A stretch of 64,000 bases of DNA from an uncultured Winogradskyella sp. (GTDB lineage: Bacteria; Bacteroidota; Bacteroidia; Flavobacteriales; Flavobacteriaceae), in assembly GCF_947495255.1 (NCBI RefSeq), contig NZ_CANLYI010000006.1, positions 62,001 through 126,000 of the forward strand, read 5' to 3'. A program made the position numbers and the translations under genes. The notes below the pieces were generated by a model. The model made no database searches. It had not been told where the DNA came from and saw only the letters and a program-made list of their open reading frames with translations. Positions 44,567-51,561 of the stretch are shown here, piece by piece. Within the stretch, counting starts at the first letter, position 1; each line of letters starts with the position of its first letter.

Positions 44567-45517
44567 CTAACCTAATATTTTAATAATTTGTTCAGCTAAT
44601 TCAACGCCAATTCTATCTTGAGCTTCATTAGTTGCAGCACCTGTGTGCGGTGTTAATGATAATGAAGAATTCATTAATAATTGAATTTCTGGTTTAGGTT
44701 CTTTTTCAAAAACATCTAAAGCTGCACCTGCAACTTTACCACTTTCAATTGCTTTTACAAGTGCTACTTCATTAACAACACCACCACGTGCAGCATTGGC
44801 TATAATTACACCATCTTTCATTTGGTTAAATTCAGCTTCGTCAATAACGTAGTCTTTTTGTGCTGGTACATGTAACGTTAAAAAATCTGATTGTTTTAGT
44901 ACTTCTTCTTTAGAAATTGTTTTAATTTCAAAATTCACTTTTTGGCCATCAAAGAAATCTAATTCTAAATCTGCTTTTTCTAAAAATGGGTCAAAAGCAA
45001 CAACTTTCATTCCGACACCTAAAGCTACTTTTGCTGTGGCTTGACCAATACGACCAAAACCAAGTACACCTAAAGTTTTACCTTTTAATTCAGTTCCTTT
45101 TGCGTAAGCTTTCTTTAAACCTTTAAAGTTAGCATCACCTTCTAATGGCATATCACGATTAGAATTATGTAAAAAACGTGCTAAACCATAAAAGTGTCCA
45201 AAAACTAATTCTGCAACAGAATGAGATGATGCAGCTGGCGTGTTAATAACACTTAATCCTTTGCTACGTGCATAATCTACATCTATATTATCCATACCAA
45301 CACCACCACGACCTATAATTTTTAGGCTAGGGCAGTTGTCAATTAAATCTTTTCTTACAGTTGTTGCACTTCTTACTAATAAAACAGAAACTTCATTTGA
45401 ATTGATATAGTTTTCTAATTGTTCTTGAGCAACTGTTGTGGTAATTACCTCGTAACCAGCCGCTTCTAAGGCATCAATTCCACTTTGAGAAACTCCATCG
45501 TTTGCTAATACTTTCAT
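44567..45517 (-). CDS. serA: D-3-phosphoglycerate dehydrogenase
   Basis: 316 residues of the D-2-hydroxyacid dehydrogenase family. The NAD loop GFGRIGQAT is near 155-163, the catalytic Arg is in ANAARGGVV, the Glu in VFEKEP, and the His in TPHTGAAT. The length matches short SerA forms without an ACT domain, so feedback inhibition by serine is not expected through that domain. It oxidises 3-phosphoglycerate in the first step of serine synthesis. serC lies 89 nt upstream on the same strand, which supports the assignment over other hydroxyacid dehydrogenases. Confidence 0.92.
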   Translation of the reverse strand: MKVLANDGVSQSGIDALEAAGYEVITTTVAQEQLENYINSNEVSVLLVRSATTVRKDLIDNCPSLKIIGRGGVGMDNIDVDYARSKGLSVINTPAASSHSVAELVFGHFYGLARFLHNSNRDMPLEGDANFKGLKKAYAKGTELKGKTLGVLGFGRIGQATAKVALGVGMKVVAFDPFLEKADLELDFFDGQKVNFEIKTISKEEVLKQSDFLTLHVPAQKDYVIDEAEFNQMKDGVIIANAARGGVVNEVALVKAIESGKVAGAALDVFEKEPKPEIQLLMNSSLSLTPHTGAATNEAQDRIGVELAEQIIKILG

Positions 45518-45606
45518 TATTTTTTATTTTGTCATTACAAGAATGAATGACGATTATTATTTATTTCTAGTAAGGGTATATAGTGCTAATCGCAACTACT
45601 TACTTT

Positions 45607-46668
45607 TTATGCTTTACTTTCTAATTCGCTCATAATCTCTACAAGTGCTTTAACGCTATCTAAAGATAAAGCGTTGTACATTGATGCTCTATAACCACCA
45701 ACACTTCTATGACCATTGATACCATTAATACCTGCTTCTAAACACATTGCATCAAAAGTTTCTTTTAGGTTTTCATTTTCTAATGTGAACGTTGCATTCA
45801 TATTAGAACGGTCTTCTTTTGCTGCATAACCCTTAAATAATGGGTTTAAATCAATTTCAGAATAGATTAAGCTAGCTTTCTTTTCGTTGATTTCTTCGAT
45901 AGCTTTAATTCCACCTAAATCTTTTAACCATTGCATCGTTAACATAGAAACGTAAACAGCAAACACAGGAGGTGTGTTAAACATACTTCCTTTACTGATG
46001 TGTGTTTTATAATCCATCATTGATGGAATTTTACGAGATACTTTTCCTAAGATATCTTCCTTTATAACAACTAAAGTTGTTCCTGCAGGCCCCATATTTT
46101 TTTGTGCTCCAGCATAGATTAGATCAAATTGAGAAAAATCTAACTGACGAGAAAATATATCACTACTCATGTCACATACCATTGGTACTGGTGACTTTGG
46201 AAAGCTCTTCATTTGTGTTCCAAAAATGGTGTTGTTAGATGTACAGTGAAAATAATCGTAATCTTCAGGGATATCGTAACCTTTAGGAATATAGTTAAAA
46301 TTGGCGCTTTTAGAAGAACCTACTTCGTAGATATCGTCATAAATTTTAGCTTCTTTGATGGCTTTATCTGCCCAAGTTCCAGAATTTAAATAACCAGCTC
46401 TTTTTTCTAAAAGGTTCAATGCTACCATTAAAAACTGAGTGCTTGCTCCACCTTGTAAAAACAAAGCTTTATAGCCTTTTCCTTCCAAGCCTAATAATTC
46501 TAATGCTAAGGATCTAGCATTTTCCATTACATCAACAAAAGGTTTGCTACGATGCGATATTTCTAAAAGCGATAAGCCTTCGTCAAAGTTTAAAACTGCT
46601 GCTGCTGCTTGTTCCATTACCGATTTTGGTAATACACATGGTCCTGCACTAAAATTATGTTTTTTCAT
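45607..46668 (-). CDS. serC: Phosphoserine aminotransferase
   Basis: 353 residues of the class V aminotransferase fold. The PLP-binding lysine is K190 in YAGAQKNMGPAG; the start HNFSAGPCVLP and the end NGHRSVGGYRASMYNA are diagnostic of SerC. It converts 3-phosphohydroxypyruvate plus glutamate to phosphoserine, and may also act in pyridoxal phosphate synthesis. It precedes serA on the same strand and is likely co-transcribed with it. A CACCTTTG element on the minus strand (46733-46740) may be its -7 box. No phosphoserine phosphatase is in the window. Confidence 0.96.
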   Translation of the reverse strand: MKKHNFSAGPCVLPKSVMEQAAAAVLNFDEGLSLLEISHRSKPFVDVMENARSLALELLGLEGKGYKALFLQGGASTQFLMVALNLLEKRAGYLNSGTWADKAIKEAKIYDDIYEVGSSKSANFNYIPKGYDIPEDYDYFHCTSNNTIFGTQMKSFPKSPVPMVCDMSSDIFSRQLDFSQFDLIYAGAQKNMGPAGTTLVVIKEDILGKVSRKIPSMMDYKTHISKGSMFNTPPVFAVYVSMLTMQWLKDLGGIKAIEEINEKKASLIYSEIDLNPLFKGYAAKEDRSNMNATFTLENENLKETFDAMCLEAGINGINGHRSVGGYRASMYNALSLDSVKALVEIMSELESKA

Positions 46669-46732
46669 TTATTCTTAATTTATATTTCAGAAAATTTCAA
46701 CATTTCTGAGTTTTTAAAAATTTAAACAGTTA

Positions 46733-46740
46733 CAAAGGTG
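46733..46740 (-). promoter_or_regulatory. Candidate -7 element of the serC-serA operon
   Basis: The minus strand reads CACCTTTG, one mismatch from TAnnTTTG, 64 nt upstream of the serC ATG. The same octamer occurs upstream of the DUF5916 gene at 38762-38769. Confidence 0.45.
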
Positions 46741-46785
46741 CTACTTATTTGATTAAATAGTGTTATTAAAATGATAATTTTTATG

Positions 46786-47844
46786 TCATATTTCTAACAA
46801 AAATTCAACAGTATCTACATTGTCTGCATAATCGGATAACCTAGGATTTTGAGTTTCTCCAAATGGGATTTCGTGCTCTAAAAATGCATCGGCAACTACA
46901 CATTGAATTTTATCAGTTTCTGAAATTATCTTTTCTTTCAAAGTTTCACTGTCGTTATAGTACTCATAGAAGAGCGTAGCAATAGGAGAGGCATAGCTTT
47001 CGTCTTCTTTAATCATAAGGAATCCGTTTTCTAACATATCGAATTCGCTCATTAAATATACAGCTTTGTTATAATCGTAATTATTTGCGTATTTAGACTC
47101 ATTTATTATTGGGTGCCATTTGTAAACTGCTTTAAAAAGCGCTTGGAAATCATAATCTTTTGGTACAAACAGTTTAGATACATTTCTGCAGCCTAAGCCA
47201 TAATATCTAAAAATGTCGTCTGCTAAGTTTTCTAGTTGTTCTGTCGTTTCTTTACCTGATAAAACAGCAACTGAATTTCTGTTTTTTCTAATAATAGAAG
47301 GTTTGTTTTTAAAATAGAATTCAAAATAACGCGCTGTATTATCGCTTCCGGTTGCAATGACAGCATCAAAATTTTCTAGTTTTTCTTCTGTAAATTTAAT
47401 TTTACCTTTAAACTCTGGTTCTACTAATTCTAAATACTTTGCTAAATACGGAAGTAAGTGCTTATCATTTGAGGATTGTTTTACTAATACATTGTGACCA
47501 GAAATGAGTACACATAAAAAATCATGAAAACCTACTAAAGGAATATTTCCTGCCATAATTATGGCAACTGTTTGTGGGTTTAGAGTGTTAAAGTTATACT
47601 TGTTAATCCAGTCGTTAATATTACTTTCAGTTAGTGAATTAGACCAGTTTTTTAAAGTAAAATTAATATTGTTTTTTGTAAACCAGCCATTGTGTTCTTT
47701 TGCTAATTTTATTTGATGTTTAAAGCCATCAAAAAATAAATCGTTAGTTTCAACTTTATCATTTTTAATGATGTCATCATTCTGAAATTGATTTAAAAAC
47801 GCACCTAATTTTGTAAATGCGTTAATTCTTTGTTGTAAATCCAT
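46786..47844 (-). CDS. Acyl-CoA reductase (LuxC-like)
   Basis: 352 residues from the ATG ending at 47844; the longer frame would run across the divergent promoter into the ferredoxin gene. It is of the aldehyde dehydrogenase fold, LuxC/acyl-CoA reductase branch: a nucleotide-binding stretch around IMAGNIPLVGFHDFL, a ATGSDNTARYF segment, and the conserved cysteine in YYGLGCRNVSKLF. Such enzymes reduce acyl-CoA or acyl esters to aldehyde. It is divergent from the ferredoxin gene, which may supply electrons or simply share control. The acyl substrate is unknown. Confidence 0.85.
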   Translation of the reverse strand: MDLQQRINAFTKLGAFLNQFQNDDIIKNDKVETNDLFFDGFKHQIKLAKEHNGWFTKNNINFTLKNWSNSLTESNINDWINKYNFNTLNPQTVAIIMAGNIPLVGFHDFLCVLISGHNVLVKQSSNDKHLLPYLAKYLELVEPEFKGKIKFTEEKLENFDAVIATGSDNTARYFEFYFKNKPSIIRKNRNSVAVLSGKETTEQLENLADDIFRYYGLGCRNVSKLFVPKDYDFQALFKAVYKWHPIINESKYANNYDYNKAVYLMSEFDMLENGFLMIKEDESYASPIATLFYEYYNDSETLKEKIISETDKIQCVVADAFLEHEIPFGETQNPRLSDYADNVDTVEFLLEI

Positions 47845-47850
47845 ATATGG

Positions 47851-47882
47851 TTTGGTTATACGAGGTTTTGGCTTTATTTTTG
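47851..47882 (+). promoter_or_regulatory. Textbook promoter of the ferredoxin gene
   Basis: TTTG at 47851-47854 is followed after 20 nt by TATTTTTG at 47875-47882, both perfect matches to the Bacteroidota -33/-7 consensus. The ATG lies 44 nt downstream. Confidence 0.85.
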
Positions 47883-47896
47883 CATTTGCAAAATTA
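47878..47896. promoter_or_regulatory. Palindrome overlapping two divergent -7 elements
   Basis: TTTTGCA and TGCAAAA (47878-47893) flank TT. The left arm overlaps the plus-strand -7 box and the right arm overlaps CAAAATTA (47889-47896), which on the minus strand reads TAATTTTG, the -7 box for the acyl-CoA reductase. A protein bound here would cover both promoters. Confidence 0.6.
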
Positions 47897-47926
47897 CGGA
47901 AAGTAAAAAGAAAAAGATAAAATACT

Positions 47927-48280
47927 ATGGCAATAATAATCACAGACGAATGTATAAATTGTGGAGCATGTGAGCCAGAATGCCCAAATACTGCTATTTA
48001 CGAAGGCGCTGATGATTGGCGTTATTCTGATGGAACTAGTTTATCTGGAAAAATAGTTTTACCTAATGGTAAAGAAGTTGACGCAGATGAAACTCAAGAG
48101 CCTATTGATGATGAAGTGTATTACATTGCGCCAGATAAGTGTACGGAATGTATGGGCTTCCATGAAGAACCTCAATGTGCTGCAGTTTGTCCTGTAGATT
48201 GTTGTATACCTGATGATGCACATGTAGAAACAGAAGAAGTACTATTAGGAAAACAGCGCTTTATGCATCCTGAAGGATAA
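47927..48280 (+). CDS. Dicluster 4Fe-4S ferredoxin
   Basis: 117 residues with two 4Fe-4S sites: [12 protein letters not shown] (C-x2-C-x2-C-x3-CP) near 10-21, and a second with a longer insert, [18 protein letters not shown] (C-x2-C-x8-C-x3-CP) near 73-90. The enlarged loop is typical of the YfhL/Alvin-type ferredoxins. It carries low-potential electrons in the cytoplasm. It has a near-perfect promoter and its own terminator, so it is a single-gene unit divergent from the acyl-CoA reductase gene. The redox partner is unknown. Confidence 0.94.
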   Translation: MAIIITDECINCGACEPECPNTAIYEGADDWRYSDGTSLSGKIVLPNGKEVDADETQEPIDDEVYYIAPDKCTECMGFHEEPQCAAVCPVDCCIPDDAHVETEEVLLGKQRFMHPEG

Positions 48281-48301
48281 TTTTATATCTTATACATATT
48301 T

Positions 48302-48335
48302 AAAAACCCGAAGTATTAAGCTTCGGTTTTTTTTT
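48302..48335 (+). terminator. Terminator of the ferredoxin gene
   Basis: CCGAAG (48308-48313) pairs with CTTCGG (48321-48326) around a 7-nt loop, flanked by A and T runs, 21 nt after the stop. Confidence 0.88.
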
Positions 48336-48425
48336 GTTATTTAGGCTTTATCTAGGTGTTTAAGATTATTTAATCAAGTTTTAAATTTAGGTTCGTATAA
48401 GTATAATCAGTTGACTTATAGAAAT

Positions 48426-48473
48426 ATACGTAGATCTACGTATAGCATTGTATTTATAATTACACTAATTTTA
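48426..48473 (+). promoter_or_regulatory. Regulon promoter A: 18-bp palindrome plus -7 element
   Basis: ATACGTAGATCTACGTAT (48426-48443) is a perfect palindrome. After exactly 22 nt comes TAATTTTA (48466-48473), close to TAnnTTTG. The start of the downstream gene is 30 nt further. Three other promoters in the window share the site and the spacing. Confidence 0.8.
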
Positions 48474-48503
48474 ACTCATTATAAATCAGATAAATATGTA
48501 ATT

Positions 48504-48884
48504 ATGTGTCAAAGAATTCCTCAAATGATTGCTATGGGAAAAATAGCAGCAAATGGTAAAATTTTAAGAGCTACTCCTGGTATATGTATTAAGCCAGAGA
48601 TAATTCCTGGAAATATTTATGGTCTAGGAGGTGATGTTGGATATACAGTGAAACTACCAGAACGATTGGTGTGTGATGCAAATTATATTATTCAATTAAC
48701 GGCAGAGAATTTTGGAGAAGATGGTCCTGATTATACTATAACAACAATAGCTTATAGAAATCAAACTAAAAATGGATTTGAAGTCATTGTTTGGGGAGAT
48801 CGTGCCCAAACAATGAATGTTGTAGGGCAGACTATTGTGCCAGTAAAATGCAATTGGTCATTCGTGTTGTATGACATGCTTTAA
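48504..48884 (+). CDS. Small beta-rich protein, unknown
   Basis: 126 residues from the ATG at 48504. A longer frame opens at 48411, but it would include the promoter palindrome and -7 element, so I reject it. The second half has the strand pattern of a small beta-sandwich (DANYIIQLTAEN, YTITTIAYRNQTKNGFEVIV, NWSFVLYD), reminiscent of H-type-lectin or phage-fibre tip domains; this is a pattern impression only. No signal peptide is present in the chosen form. It is controlled by the palindrome promoter and followed by a terminator of the GAGTC family. Confidence 0.65.
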   Translation: MCQRIPQMIAMGKIAANGKILRATPGICIKPEIIPGNIYGLGGDVGYTVKLPERLVCDANYIIQLTAENFGEDGPDYTITTIAYRNQTKNGFEVIVWGDRAQTMNVVGQTIVPVKCNWSFVLYDML

Positions 48885-48918
48885 ATTAGACGTATCGTTA
48901 TAATTCAAAATTAATTTC

Positions 48919-48947
48919 AAAATCCTGAGTCATTGGCTTGGGGTTTT
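48919..48947 (+). terminator. GAGTC-family terminator 1
   Basis: AAAATCCTGAGTC (48919-48931) pairs with GGCTTGGGGTTTT (48935-48947), with G-T wobbles, around a 3-nt loop. One of five related terminators in 8 kb. Confidence 0.85.
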
Positions 48948-48996
48948 TCGTGTTTTCTATTATTGAGTTCAACGTAATTAATTGATTTTTAGAAAC

Positions 48997-49044
48997 ATAG
49001 ATAGTTCTACGTATGTGGGTGTTTTAAAATTTATCGTATCTTTA
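48997..49044 (+). promoter_or_regulatory. Regulon promoter B: palindrome plus -7 element
   Basis: ATAGATAGTTCTACGTAT (48997-49014) matches the consensus palindrome at 15 of 18 positions, with a perfect right half. After exactly 22 nt follows TATCTTTA (49037-49044). The lipoprotein ATG is 31 nt downstream. Confidence 0.78.
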
Positions 49045-49075
49045 ACTCCTTGTTAATCAATTAAATCTATAAATT

Positions 49076-49603
49076 ATGAAATCTAAAATAACAGTTGTTT
49101 TTCTTTTGCTGTTCTCAATAGCACTTTTGGGATGCAAACAAGAAGAAGAAAAAGTTGAGATAGTAGAAGTCGAGGAAGTGAAAATTGATTTAGTTAATGA
49201 TGAGTTTCCAGAAGCAAAAAAAGAAGTATTGGATACTTGGGATGCTATTGCACAAAGTCTTAAGGATGGTGATTTGGATGAGTTGATTGCTTTTCATGCC
49301 TATAGTCCTAAATTTACGGAATTTAAAGGAGGAGCACCCAGAAATGGTAGTGTTGCTAATGAAGAATACGAACGAAATACGTTTGGAGCTGTTACAGAGG
49401 TTGTTAAGTTTGATGCTGATGATATAAAAGTGGCTGTTTATGGTGATGTCGCTAATTTAACTTTTCATTCTGATTTTCATCTTAAATTTGGAGATAACCT
49501 CGTTGTTGTTAATAATCAAATTTCATTATTATTTGTAAAAACAGATAAAGGGTGGAAAATTGTGAGCGAACATCATTCGCCTCTTAAAATAGAAGACAGC
49601 TAA
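49076..49603 (+). CDS. NTF2-like lipoprotein, copy 1
   Basis: 175 residues. The lipobox LLGC puts the lipidated cysteine at 20, followed by a glutamate-rich linker (KQEEEKVEIVEVEEVK) and a domain of about 125 residues with the SnoaL/DUF4440 NTF2-like pattern: helix DTWDAIAQSLKDGDLDELIAFH, then strands ending TDKGWKIVSEHHSPL. Such domains bind or convert small hydrophobic ligands, often as dimers. It is about 78 percent identical by eye to the protein encoded at 56324-56851, and the two share promoter palindrome and leader sequence. It is probably a periplasmic stress lipoprotein; the ligand is unknown. Confidence 0.88.
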   Translation: MKSKITVVFLLLFSIALLGCKQEEEKVEIVEVEEVKIDLVNDEFPEAKKEVLDTWDAIAQSLKDGDLDELIAFHAYSPKFTEFKGGAPRNGSVANEEYERNTFGAVTEVVKFDADDIKVAVYGDVANLTFHSDFHLKFGDNLVVVNNQISLLFVKTDKGWKIVSEHHSPLKIEDS

Positions 49604-49666
49604 AGAACAATTTATAACCTAATTGCTAACAAAACCAGCTTGTTTATTTAACTCTTAATTATTTAG

Positions 49667-49699
49667 AAATCCTGAGTCTTTTGGCTTGGGATTTTTTTT
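49667..49699 (+). terminator. GAGTC-family terminator 2
   Basis: AAATCCTGAGTC (49667-49678) pairs with GGCTTGGGATTT (49683-49694) around TTTT, followed by T to 49699. Confidence 0.88.
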
Positions 49700-49722
49700 A
49701 AAATTAAAAACGCATCTATCTA

Positions 49723-49752
49723 TTGCTATTATATAAGGAAAGCCTAATTTTG
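49723..49752 (+). promoter_or_regulatory. Promoter of the 49821 gene
   Basis: TTG (49723-49725), a 19-nt spacer and TAATTTTG (49745-49752) match the Bacteroidota consensus. The preceding bases ATCTATCTAT (49714-49723) loosely resemble the right half of the regulon palindrome, one base off the fixed spacing. Confidence 0.7.
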
Positions 49753-49820
49753 TTACACTATGCTGAACATGTTTCAGTAGGTTATAAAATTATAAATTAG
49801 AATACATTATTACTCACCCT

Positions 49821-50150
49821 ATGAAACAAGCAGAATTTTTAGAGAAAAATATATTTACAGGTTTAACAAATATTAATGACGGCTTTGATGCAGAAGAGAT
49901 TCAATATTTCTCAGAGTCAGATTTCGAAACCCTTCTTAAACGCGCAGAACACTTTGGTCTTAGTATTTATGCCATTTCGCCGTGGTTAAATGGTGAATTG
50001 TACGATGTTTCTGGGCATGATGCTTTTAGAAAGAAAGCCACTGACCCAAAATGGTATACCAAAGCATTTACGGAATTTAAAAAACGTCAAGAAGGATTAG
50101 CTTATTCAGCCACTTATAAAGTTTCTAAAAAACTATTGGAGCGCGAATAG
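49821..50150 (+). CDS. Small soluble protein, unknown
   Basis: 109 residues, no signal peptide. The sequence is helical with several aromatics (IYAISPWLNGELYDVSGHD near 51-69, DPKWYTKAFTEFKKRQ near 76-91) and a lysine-rich end. I recognise no family. It is a single-gene unit with a good promoter and a GAGTC-family terminator, lying between the lipoprotein and the two-component genes. Its function is unknown. Confidence 0.7.
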   Translation: MKQAEFLEKNIFTGLTNINDGFDAEEIQYFSESDFETLLKRAEHFGLSIYAISPWLNGELYDVSGHDAFRKKATDPKWYTKAFTEFKKRQEGLAYSATYKVSKKLLERE

Positions 50151-50180
50151 TAGAATTTAAGATATAGTAATATTATCTAA

Positions 50181-50212
50181 AACCCTGAGTCTTTGGCTTG
50201 GGATTTTTTTTG
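50181..50212 (+). terminator. GAGTC-family terminator 3
   Basis: AACCCTGAGTC (50181-50191) pairs with GGCTTGGGATT (50195-50205), with one mismatch and wobbles, around TTT, followed by a T run. Confidence 0.82.
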
Positions 50213-50461
50213 TTCAAAAAACATGCAGTTTTACAAATTGTTAATCAGTCTTAAAAAAGTTAACTTCGCTTAGAGCAGGAGATGAATATAAAAAAAAACT
50301 GAAATGGTTTATGATTAATAACTAATTATAAATTTTTTAGAAAAATCTAGAAAAACATAACATCTGAAGTTGAATCTAGAAAGAATTTTAGAAATAGACT
50401 CAAAGTAATCGTGTTTATTTTTTGGCTAATTGGGTAAAAAAAACACAAAAAAATAATATTA
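50213..50461 (+). promoter_or_regulatory. Long leader of the two-component operon with possible promoter
   Basis: This AT-rich stretch has no ORF. TAACTTCG at 50261-50268 is identical to the -7 element of the AIPR promoter, and the 18 bases ending 22 nt before it (50221-50238, starting ACATGCAG) match the regulon palindrome at 11 of 18 positions. If used, the leader would be about 190 nt. No sigma-54 -24/-12 box was found. Confidence 0.35.
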
Positions 50462-51553
50462 ATGAGTACTACAGAGCAAGTATTAAAAGAGCGAATTAAA
50501 GAGTTAACATGTCTTTACGAAGTGTCTTCTATTATTGGTAATGCCAACTCAGATTTAATTGAAGACACCTTAAGAGCTATTGCGTTTAGTTTAAAAAATG
50601 CTTTTCAGTTTCCTGAGATTACAGTGGTGACTTTTTGTGTAGATGACATATCAATTTCAACGGATTCGCAAGTTAATAATGCTTTCAAAATACAATCTCA
50701 TATAAAAATTTTTAATAAAGATAAAGGTGAATTGATTGTTATATTAAATAGTTTTAACAATAATAAAATCAGTTTTTTAAAAGAAGAGCAATTGTTGTTA
50801 GATAATGTAGCTATAAAAGTAGGAAGTTTTTTAGAACGAATAGAAATTCAAAAAAATGAAGCCTCTTTGAAACGACAGATGGAACGTGCTGATAGGCTAG
50901 GTATTTTGGGTGAAATAACAGCAGGAATTGCTCACGAGCTAAATACACCTTTGGCTAATATTCTTGGTTTTGCTGAGTTAATTAAAACCGATTCTAAGCT
51001 TACTAAAAATGTAGAAACTGACTTAGATAAAATTATAGATAACGCTATTTACTCGAGAGAAGTGGTTAAAAAGTTGATGTTTTTTGCATGCGAAATGCCA
51101 CAAGAAATGAAGCGCGTTAATGTTGTTCCTAATATAAAAAATGCCATCAATTTATTGGATGCTACATTTAGAAAAGAAGATGTAAAATACCTTGTTAAGA
51201 TTGAAGCTGAAGAGCTTTGGTTGCGTGCAGACCCAATTCAGCTCACACAAATTATTTTTAATTTACTAATTAATGCCATTTACTTTTCTCCAAATGGAGG
51301 ATTGGTAACCATAGAAGCCTACAAAACAAAAGAAAATATTGTGCTTAAAATTTCTGATGAAGGCAAGGGTTTTAAAACAGAGGACTTAGAGAAAGTGTTC
51401 CAGCCATTTTTTACAACAAAACCTACAGGTGATGGGTCTGGTTTAGGATTGAGCGTTGTGCATGGTATTGTGGCTTCTCATAAAGGCACAATAACAGCAG
51501 AAAATAACATTAAAAAAGGTGCTATATTTAGAATAATACTACCTAAAAATTAA
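50462..51553 (+). CDS. Soluble sensor histidine kinase
   Basis: 363 residues without membrane helices. Residues about 1-135 are a GAF-like sensing region. HisKA follows with the phospho-acceptor H158 in GIAHELNTPLANILGF, and the HATPase domain shows NLLINAIYF (N box), SDEGKGF (G1) and GDGSGLGLSV (G2). It should autophosphorylate and pass phosphate to the response regulator encoded 8 nt downstream. The signal is presumably cytoplasmic, as there is no transmembrane sensor. The pair is an NtrB/NtrC-like system. Confidence 0.93.
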   Translation: MSTTEQVLKERIKELTCLYEVSSIIGNANSDLIEDTLRAIAFSLKNAFQFPEITVVTFCVDDISISTDSQVNNAFKIQSHIKIFNKDKGELIVILNSFNNNKISFLKEEQLLLDNVAIKVGSFLERIEIQKNEASLKRQMERADRLGILGEITAGIAHELNTPLANILGFAELIKTDSKLTKNVETDLDKIIDNAIYSREVVKKLMFFACEMPQEMKRVNVVPNIKNAINLLDATFRKEDVKYLVKIEAEELWLRADPIQLTQIIFNLLINAIYFSPNGGLVTIEAYKTKENIVLKISDEGKGFKTEDLEKVFQPFFTTKPTGDGSGLGLSVVHGIVASHKGTITAENNIKKGAIFRIILPKN

Positions 51554-51561
51554 TTTTAGCT

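Noticed and set aside
47845-47943. Longer start for the acyl-CoA reductase across the divergent promoter
   Set aside because: It would cover both -7 boxes and the ferredoxin start; the shorter form has the typical N-terminus.
48411-48503. Longer start for the 48504 gene
   Set aside because: It would contain the regulon palindrome and the -7 element; the other three regulon genes start downstream of theirs.
50190-50212. TTGGCTTGGG-N-TTTT as a sigma-54 -24/-12 promoter
   Set aside because: It looks like TGGC..., but it is the 3' arm of a terminator hairpin plus T run and recurs after five genes.
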